Assembly (NCBI GenBank): GCA_934307185.1
Contig: CAKRCJ010000039.1
Location: 1 to 12,275, forward strand
Origin: an uncultured Roseburia sp.
GTDB taxonomy: Bacteria > Bacillota > Clostridia > Lachnospirales > Lachnospiraceae
DNA length: 12,275 bases
Direction: 5' to 3'
Each line of letters opens with the position of its first letter. Within the stretch, counting starts at the first letter, position 1. Both the position numbers and the translations under genes were made by a program. This document shows positions 7,731 to 12,275 of the stretch, one piece after another. The notes beneath the pieces are model-generated. The model was not told the DNA's origin, searched no databases, and saw only the letters and a program-made list of their open reading frames with translations.

Positions 7731-8771
7731 ATGCAAATTTTGAAACAGAGAGCGATGCAGGCGCTGATTGCAGTTCTTGTGCTGTTGCCGATAGCAGGAT
7801 GCAAACTGCCGGGAAAAGAGGATGAGGTAAAGAATATTAAAATTGGTGTAACGGTTTATGACCAGTATGATACATTTGTTTCACAGCTGATGGAAGATTT
7901 TAATACTTATGCAACGCAGATGGAGGAAGAAACAGGTATTGCAATTAATGTAGAGGTATATAATGCATCTGAGAGTCAGACAACCCAGAACAATCAGGTT
8001 GAGACAATGATTTTGGACGGCTGCGATATTATTTGTGTGAATCTGGTTGACAGAACGGATCCTACCACTGTGATTGACCTTGCAGAAAAAAATGACATTC
8101 CGGTAATATTTTTTAACAGGGAGCTTGTGGAAGAAGACCTTGAGCGGTGGGATCAGCTTTATTATGTAGGTGCGAAAGCTTTTGAATCTGGAATTATGCA
8201 GGGAGAGATTGCAGCGGATACATTTTTAAATGATCCAAAGATGGATAAAAATAAAGATGGGATTTGTCAGTATGTAGTAATCGAAGGAGAGGCAGGGCAT
8301 CAGGATGCGATTGTACGTACAGAATATTCAGTAAACACGATTGTATCAAGTGGTATAGAGGTTGAAAAGCTTGGTTATGCAATTGCAAACTGGAACCGTG
8401 CACAGGCACAGACCAAGATGACTCAGTTATTAAGCCAGAATGGAGATAATATTGAACTTGTGCTTGCAAATAATGATGATATGGCATTAGGTGCAATTGA
8501 TGCATTAAGAGCATCTGATTTAAGAAAAGAAGAATGGCCGGTTATTGTAGGAATTGATGGCACAGACGTAGGATTAGAGGCAGTCAAAAATGGCGAGATG
8601 GTAGGGACTGTATATAATGATAAAGAAGGACAGGCAAAGGGAATGCTTGACCTTGCATTTGCGCTTGCTACAAATGGAAAACTGGATAATCTGAATTTAG
8701 AGGATGGAAAGTACATAAGGCTTCCATATTCAAAAGTTGGATTAGATGATGTAGAAAAATATATGAAATAA
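7731..8771 (+). CDS. Galactose/glucose-binding lipoprotein, MglB paralog in sensory operon
   Basis: A 346-residue exported lipoprotein: a basic start, hydrophobic core and lipobox IAGC put the lipidated cysteine at C24. By recall of the E. coli MglB sequence, nearly all its sugar ligands are kept: D47 and F49 (D14, F16), N129 in FFNRE (N91), H190, D192 and R196 in GHQDAIVR (H152, D154, R158), W221 (W183), N248 in ANND (N211), D276 in GID (D236) and N296 in YND (N256). The calcium loop is also present, with D172, N174, D176 and Q180, plus E242. It should therefore bind galactose or glucose. I chose ATG 7731 because GGAGGAG stands just upstream and the signal peptide begins there; an in-frame ATG at 7653 would add 26 polar residues ahead of the signal peptide. 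It starts 34 nt after the previous gene. It may serve the transporter, the kinase, or both. Confidence 0.88.
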   Translation: MQILKQRAMQALIAVLVLLPIAGCKLPGKEDEVKNIKIGVTVYDQYDTFVSQLMEDFNTYATQMEEETGIAINVEVYNASESQTTQNNQVETMILDGCDIICVNLVDRTDPTTVIDLAEKNDIPVIFFNRELVEEDLERWDQLYYVGAKAFESGIMQGEIAADTFLNDPKMDKNKDGICQYVVIEGEAGHQDAIVRTEYSVNTIVSSGIEVEKLGYAIANWNRAQAQTKMTQLLSQNGDNIELVLANNDDMALGAIDALRASDLRKEEWPVIVGIDGTDVGLEAVKNGEMVGTVYNDKEGQAKGMLDLAFALATNGKLDNLNLEDGKYIRLPYSKVGLDDVEKYMK

Positions 8772-8772
8772 G

Positions 8773-8828
8773 AAAAGGGGCTGTTGCAAAAGCAGATGAA
8801 TAATCTACAGAAGCAGCGGCTCCTTTTT
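8773..8828. terminator. Probable bidirectional intrinsic terminator
   Basis: AAAAGGGGCTGTTGC (8773-8787) pairs with GCAGCGGCTCCTTTT (8813-8827) over 15 positions, including three G-U wobbles, with a 25-nt loop. A T-run (8824-8828) ends the plus-strand stem, and the A-run at 8773-8776 gives the matching T-run on the minus strand. It lies between two convergent genes that end at 8771 and 8843, so it likely stops transcription from both. Confidence 0.8.
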
Positions 8829-8842
8829 CGTGCAGTGTTTTC

Positions 8843-9466
8843 TTATTCGGAATGGTTTACCTCGTGCCAGTAAGAAGTACCATTTTCTATGAGATTACAA
8901 TAGGTATTAACCATGACTTCGTAAAAAGGAGTGAAGCTTTTGGCGAGGTCAAATTTGGATGGATATTCTTTGGTGACAAATTTTATTTCTTCTGCAATTT
9001 TTCTTGCAACAGATGCATCCGTAATAGGAACAATGCCAAAAAAGGTAGAGCAGTATGTCTTACATCCGGTGCAGGAAAGAATAAATACTTTTGCAAAATT
9101 TTCCCATTCAGCGAGCAGAATGTTTTTTTCGGTATCATTTTCTGTTTCATAATCAGACAGGCATAAAAGCTGCATATATTGTTTCAATTCTTTTTCCAGA
9201 TGTTTTTTATTAAAAAATGAAATCCCGGCGGCGCCAGATGCTTTAATCATCATAAATGCTTTCATAAATGAATCATTTTTTCCGTCAGTACCATATCTCT
9301 TTTCAAGTAATTTCATACGATAAATGTCGTTTGGCATATTCAGATTTTTTTCAATTGCCAGAGAAAGATATTTTTTTCTGTCGCTTATATTTTCTATTTC
9401 ATAATAATGCTTTGGCCAGTCCTCAAGATAATCTATATCCGGTGCATTTTCTTTTTTTAGTATCAT
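8843..9466 (-). CDS. Conserved-looking protein of unknown function with a C-x2-C-x3-C cluster
   Basis: A soluble, mixed-charge protein of 207 residues with no signal peptide or membrane segment. I do not assign a function. The N-terminal LEDWPKHYYEIENISDRKKYLSLAIE and LLEKRYGTDGKNDSFMKAFMMIKA recall the DUF6553 family of Lachnospiraceae, from memory and unverified. A cysteine cluster, CTGCKTYC (C132, C135, C139), sits between helical segments, with further cysteines at 102 and 190; it could bind metal or be incidental. I chose ATG at 9466 because GGAGAAAGGA stands 8 nt upstream. A TTG ten codons earlier would place that ribosome site inside the gene. It is divergent from csoR and convergent with the lipoprotein gene. 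A link to copper handling is possible but not shown. Confidence 0.72.
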   Translation of the reverse strand: MILKKENAPDIDYLEDWPKHYYEIENISDRKKYLSLAIEKNLNMPNDIYRMKLLEKRYGTDGKNDSFMKAFMMIKASGAAGISFFNKKHLEKELKQYMQLLCLSDYETENDTEKNILLAEWENFAKVFILSCTGCKTYCSTFFGIVPITDASVARKIAEEIKFVTKEYPSKFDLAKSFTPFYEVMVNTYCNLIENGTSYWHEVNHSE

Positions 9467-9512
9467 TTGGTGTGTCCTTTCTCCGATACATATCAATTAT
9501 TCACATAAATAG

Positions 9513-9541
9513 ATTATAAAACAAGCCGGCAGATTTGAAAA
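9513..9541 (-). promoter_or_regulatory. Promoter of the minus-strand gene
   Basis: On the minus strand TTTTCA (9541-9536) and a perfect TATAAT (9518-9513) are 17 nt apart, about 47 nt upstream of the chosen ATG at 9466. The -35 matches 4 of 6. It runs back to back with the csoR promoter, whose -35 begins only 9 nt away. Confidence 0.6.
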
Positions 9542-9549
9542 GGAAATGC

Positions 9550-9578
9550 TTGACTTTTTCATTGGAAAGGGATATATT
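9550..9578 (+). promoter_or_regulatory. csoR-copA promoter
   Basis: TTGACT (9550-9555) and TATATT (9573-9578) are separated by the optimal 17 nt, a good vegetative sigma-factor promoter (5 of 6 in each box). The start site would fall near 9585, inside the CsoR operator, giving a leader of about 48 nt before the csoR ATG. Confidence 0.8.
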
Positions 9579-9582
9579 CAAA

Positions 9583-9599
9583 ATACCCTATGGGGGTAT
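9583..9599 (+). promoter_or_regulatory. CsoR operator
   Basis: ATACCCTATGGGGGTAT is an imperfect palindrome of the known CsoR type (TACCC, short A/T-containing centre, GGGGTA). It begins 5 nt after the -10 box and covers the predicted start site, so bound apo-CsoR would block RNA polymerase and Cu(I) binding would release it. This supports autoregulation of csoR together with copA. Confidence 0.85.
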
Positions 9600-9632
9600 A
9601 TAAAAATTCCGATACAGAAAGGAAAAAAAGAA

Positions 9633-9947
9633 ATGGCATGTTGCTGCAGCAATGAAGGGGAAGAAAATATTAAACATAAACAGCGCGAGGCGCAGGAGAA
9701 AAAAGCCCTCATGACACGTTTAAGCCGTATTGAAGGACAGGTACGCGGAGTGAAAGCAATGGTTGATGAGGACAGATATTGTGTAGATATTCTGACACAG
9801 GTTTCGGCAGTACAGGCAGCGCTGAATAGTTTTAACAAAGAGCTTTTGGCCAGACATATTAAGACCTGCGTTTCCGAGGATATCCGTGAGGGAAATGAAG
9901 AGGCAGTCGATGAATTGTGTGAATTATTAAAAAAATTAATGAAATAG
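9633..9947 (+). CDS. csoR: Copper-sensing transcriptional repressor CsoR
   Basis: A 104-residue all-helical repressor of the CsoR/RcnR (DUF156) family, which binds DNA without copper and releases it with Cu(I). The family core TRLSRIEGQVRGVKAMVDEDRYC starts at residue 28. The copper ligands of CsoR are present: C50 in RYC, H75 in RHIKTC and C79, the C-H-C pattern typical of Cu(I) rather than Ni(II) sensors. The start at 9633 is preceded by AGAAAGGA and gives the usual length. An upstream in-frame ATG at 9546 would place the promoter and operator inside the gene and is rejected. The N-terminus MACCCSNEGEE holds three adjacent cysteines outside the known site. The gene is under its own operator and leads into copA, 131 nt downstream with no terminator between. 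Confidence 0.93.
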   Translation: MACCCSNEGEENIKHKQREAQEKKALMTRLSRIEGQVRGVKAMVDEDRYCVDILTQVSAVQAALNSFNKELLARHIKTCVSEDIREGNEEAVDELCELLKKLMK

Positions 9948-10078
9948 AAAAAATAAGATGAGCCATAAAGCCTGAAAAATAACGAAAGTGATAGAATAGC
10001 AAAATTCATAAAAAAACGCGGTTTATAAAATAACAGAATTTATGAAATAATAAATGATTATGGAAGAAAGGAAAAACG
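9948..10078 (+). other. csoR-copA spacer, no second operator
   Basis: This A/T-rich spacer has no T-tailed terminator and no further TACCC...GGGTA site, so copA most likely depends on the csoR promoter. An 8-nt inverted repeat (TTCATAAA at 10005-10012, TTTATGAA at 10039-10046) could form a weak stem with a 26-nt loop. The GAAAGGA at 10066-10072 is the ribosome site of copA. Confidence 0.5.
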
Positions 10079-12275
10079 ATGAAGGAAAGATTTGATGTAA
10101 CAGGGATGACCTGTTCCGCCTGCTCTTCCCATGTGGAAAAAAGTGTAAGCAGGCTCACCGGGGTGGAAAATGTCAGTGTCAATTTACTGACAAACAGTAT
10201 GCAGGTCGAATTTGACGAAAGTGAGCTTGATACAGCAGGAATTATTAAGGCGGTAGAGGACGCCGGCTATGGCGCAGCCGTAAAAGATGAACATAAAAGC
10301 GGTGCTAATGCACAAAACCAGCAGAAAAATGCCGGGGAAAACGGGCTTTCTGCGGTAGAGCAGAATGTAAAAAACATGAAAAAGCGTCTGATAATTTCAC
10401 TGATTTTCTGGATACCGCTCATGTATGTATCCATGGGACATATGATTTACCAGTGGCTTAATATCCCGATGCCACCTTTTACGATGAACTTTTTACATGG
10501 AAATGAAAATGCAATTACTTACGCATTTACACAGTTCTTGCTTTTAATTCCGATTTTGATTGCAAACCGGAAATATTTCAAAAATGGTTTTAAAACACTG
10601 TGGCACAGAAGTCCGAATATGGACAGCCTGATTGCGATTGGTGCGGGGGCTGCGATTTTATATGGTATTTTTGCGATTTACCGCATCGGTTATGCAATGG
10701 GACACGGAGATATGATGGTTGTGCATCAGTATGCGCATGATTTATATTTTGAGTCTGCCGGAACAATTCTTACATTGATTACGATTGGAAAATATCTTGA
10801 GACAAAGTCAAAAGGAAAAACGAGCGAGGCAATTACCAAGCTTTTAAATCTTGCACCAAAGACAATCACTGTCATTCGTGATGGAAAAGAACAGGTCATT
10901 GATGCATCCGATGTGGAAAAGGGAGAAGTTTTCCTTGTAAAACCGGGTGAGTCGGTAGCGGTAGACGGTATTGTTCTGGAAGGAAAGTCATCTTTTGACG
11001 AATCCGCGATTACCGGAGAAAGTATTCCGGTTTTAAAACAGGAGGGGGACACTATAGTATCTGCTTCCATTAACAAATCAGGGCTCATCCGTGCCAAAGC
11101 GACAAAAGTAGGAGAAGATACCACTATTGCACAGATTATAAAGCTTGTGGAGGAGGCATCTTCCAGTAAAGCACCGATTGCCAAAATGGCAGACAAAATA
11201 GCCGGAATTTTTGTACCGACCGTTATCACGATTGCATTTATCACCGGAATTATATGGCTTATTTCCGGCGCAACGTTTGAATTCGCAATGTCGACAGCAA
11301 TTGCGGTTTTAGTTATTTCCTGCCCGTGTGCGCTCGGTCTTGCGACACCGGTTGCGATTATGGTTGGAACCGGAAAAGGTGCAGAGAACGGAATTTTAAT
11401 CAAATCCGGTGATGCGTTAGAGACAGCACATCAGATTGATACGGTTGTTTTGGATAAGACCGGAACTATCACACAGGGAAAACCGGTTGTTACGGATATT
11501 GTGTGCACGGCCGGACAAAACGGAAAAATATCAGATGTCATGGCAGCAGGAAATAATGCAAAACAAAGTAAAGAGGCGTCCGGACTTCTTCAGATTGCAG
11601 GAAGTCTGGAAAAAGGAAGTGAACACCCGCTTGCGGAAGCAATTGTAAATTATTGTGAGGAACAAAATATTGCATTGGAAAAAGTAACAGAATTCAATGC
11701 GCTGTTTGGAAAAGGAATTGAAGGAACTGTAAACGGCACACATTATTTTGCCGGCAATGAAAAAATGATGCAGGAAAAAGGAATTACCCTTTCCACCGCG
11801 GAAAAAGAACAGATACATGCGTTTGCAAAGCAGGGAAAGACACCACTTCTTTTTGCTGATGAAAAACAGTTCTTAGGCATTGTTGCAGTTGCAGACGTGG
11901 TAAAACCAACCAGCAAAGAGGCAGTGAAACGTTTCCGTGATTATGGTATCCATGTAATTATGTTAACCGGTGATAATGAAGTGACAGCTCAGGCAATCAA
12001 AGAGCAGGTTGGCATTGATGAAGTAATCGCCGGAGTCCTTCCGACACAGAAGGAAGAAAAAATCAGTGAATTAAAGCGCGCAGGACATAAAGTCGCCATG
12101 ATTGGTGACGGAATTAATGATGCGCCGGCGCTTGCTTCCGCAGATGTTGGAATTGCCATCGGAGCAGGAACAGACGTGGCAATCGAGAGTGCCGATATCG
12201 TCTTGATGAAAAATGATTTACTTGATGCCGTAGGTGCAGTAAAATTAAGCAAAGCGGTAATCCGCAACATAAAGG
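10079..12275 (+). CDS. copA: Copper-exporting P1B-type ATPase CopA (3' end beyond window)
   Basis: A membrane pump that exports Cu(I) at the cost of ATP. The frame is open from ATG 10079 to the window edge, 732 codons; the last transmembrane pair is missing. One N-terminal heavy-metal domain has GMTCSACSSHV (C12, C15), then a polar linker (about 72-100). The membrane entry site CPC is at 415-417 in VISCPCALGLATP. Actuator motif TGES is at 312-315. The phosphorylated aspartate is D459 in DKTGTIT. The nucleotide-domain HP pair is H516-P517 in SEHPL. TGDN begins at 630 and GDGINDAPA at 676. All catalytic motifs are intact, and the CPC type with CsoR upstream indicates copper (or silver) rather than zinc or cadmium. 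The segment between DKTGT and the HP pair (about 470-496) looks somewhat longer than usual. The ATG is 6 nt after GAAAGGA. A copper chaperone gene might follow outside the window. Confidence 0.95.
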   Translation, partial: MKERFDVTGMTCSACSSHVEKSVSRLTGVENVSVNLLTNSMQVEFDESELDTAGIIKAVEDAGYGAAVKDEHKSGANAQNQQKNAGENGLSAVEQNVKNMKKRLIISLIFWIPLMYVSMGHMIYQWLNIPMPPFTMNFLHGNENAITYAFTQFLLLIPILIANRKYFKNGFKTLWHRSPNMDSLIAIGAGAAILYGIFAIYRIGYAMGHGDMMVVHQYAHDLYFESAGTILTLITIGKYLETKSKGKTSEAITKLLNLAPKTITVIRDGKEQVIDASDVEKGEVFLVKPGESVAVDGIVLEGKSSFDESAITGESIPVLKQEGDTIVSASINKSGLIRAKATKVGEDTTIAQIIKLVEEASSSKAPIAKMADKIAGIFVPTVITIAFITGIIWLISGATFEFAMSTAIAVLVISCPCALGLATPVAIMVGTGKGAENGILIKSGDALETAHQIDTVVLDKTGTITQGKPVVTDIVCTAGQNGKISDVMAAGNNAKQSKEASGLLQIAGSLEKGSEHPLAEAIVNYCEEQNIALEKVTEFNALFGKGIEGTVNGTHYFAGNEKMMQEKGITLSTAEKEQIHAFAKQGKTPLLFADEKQFLGIVAVADVVKPTSKEAVKRFRDYGIHVIMLTGDNEVTAQAIKEQVGIDEVIAGVLPTQKEEKISELKRAGHKVAMIGDGINDAPALASADVGIAIGAGTDVAIESADIVLMKNDLLDAVGAVKLSKAVIRNIK

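Noticed and set aside
8852..9166. Plus-strand reading frame within the minus-strand gene
   Set aside because: Low-complexity F/C-rich translation antisense to a better supported gene with ribosome site, promoter and terminator.
9467..9496. TTG start ten codons upstream for the minus-strand gene
   Set aside because: GGAGAAAGGA within this stretch is best read as the ribosome site for ATG 9466.
9546..9632. Longer CsoR start
   Set aside because: It would include the promoter -10 and operator within the coding region, and its added residues are not CsoR-like; ATG 9633 has a ribosome site and gives the family length.
10726..11403. 225-residue minus-strand reading frame inside copA
   Set aside because: It is antisense to a fully motif-supported CopA, has no ribosome site evidence, and its composition (rich in I, A, S, P, V) mirrors the opposite strand.

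Overview
This window comes from a low-GC Gram-positive bacterium of the class Clostridia, most likely a gut Lachnospiraceae. The grounds are the A/T-rich codon use, the strong AGGAGG-type ribosome sites, a YesN/YesM-type regulator pair, sugar-binding lipoproteins and a CsoR-CopA copper locus. Genus is not claimed.

Region 1 (1-2942) is the end of a galactose/glucose ABC importer operon: the last codons of an mglB-type binding protein, a terminator-like hairpin, mglA (double ATPase) and mglC (permease). It closes with a strong 14-bp hairpin.

Region 2 (2961-8771) is a tightly packed sensory operon: a small unidentified membrane protein, a YesN-type response regulator (receiver plus AraC helix-turn-helix), a YesM-type sensor kinase, a membrane-anchored periplasmic-binding-like protein with a divergent pocket, and a lipoprotein. 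The lipoprotein keeps essentially all the sugar and calcium ligands of E. coli MglB. Stops and starts overlap or nearly touch. The layout suggests a binding-protein-assisted two-component sugar sensor controlling the adjacent importer, like the XylFII-LytS/YesN xylose sensor of Clostridium, but apparently tuned to galactose/glucose and carrying two binding proteins. This is the most interesting part of the window. A hairpin terminator with U-tracts in both directions separates it from the next gene.

Region 3 (8843-9466, minus strand) is one unrecognised 207-residue protein with a C-x2-C-x3-C cluster, facing the sensory operon and divergent from the copper genes.

Region 4 (9550-12275) is a copper efflux locus: a TTGACT-17-TATATT promoter with a CsoR operator just downstream, csoR, and a copA P1B-type copper ATPase that runs off the window end. 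There are no tRNA or rRNA genes, CRISPR arrays or insertion sequences that I can see. No gene-free stretch exceeds 300 bases; the longest is 98-352.
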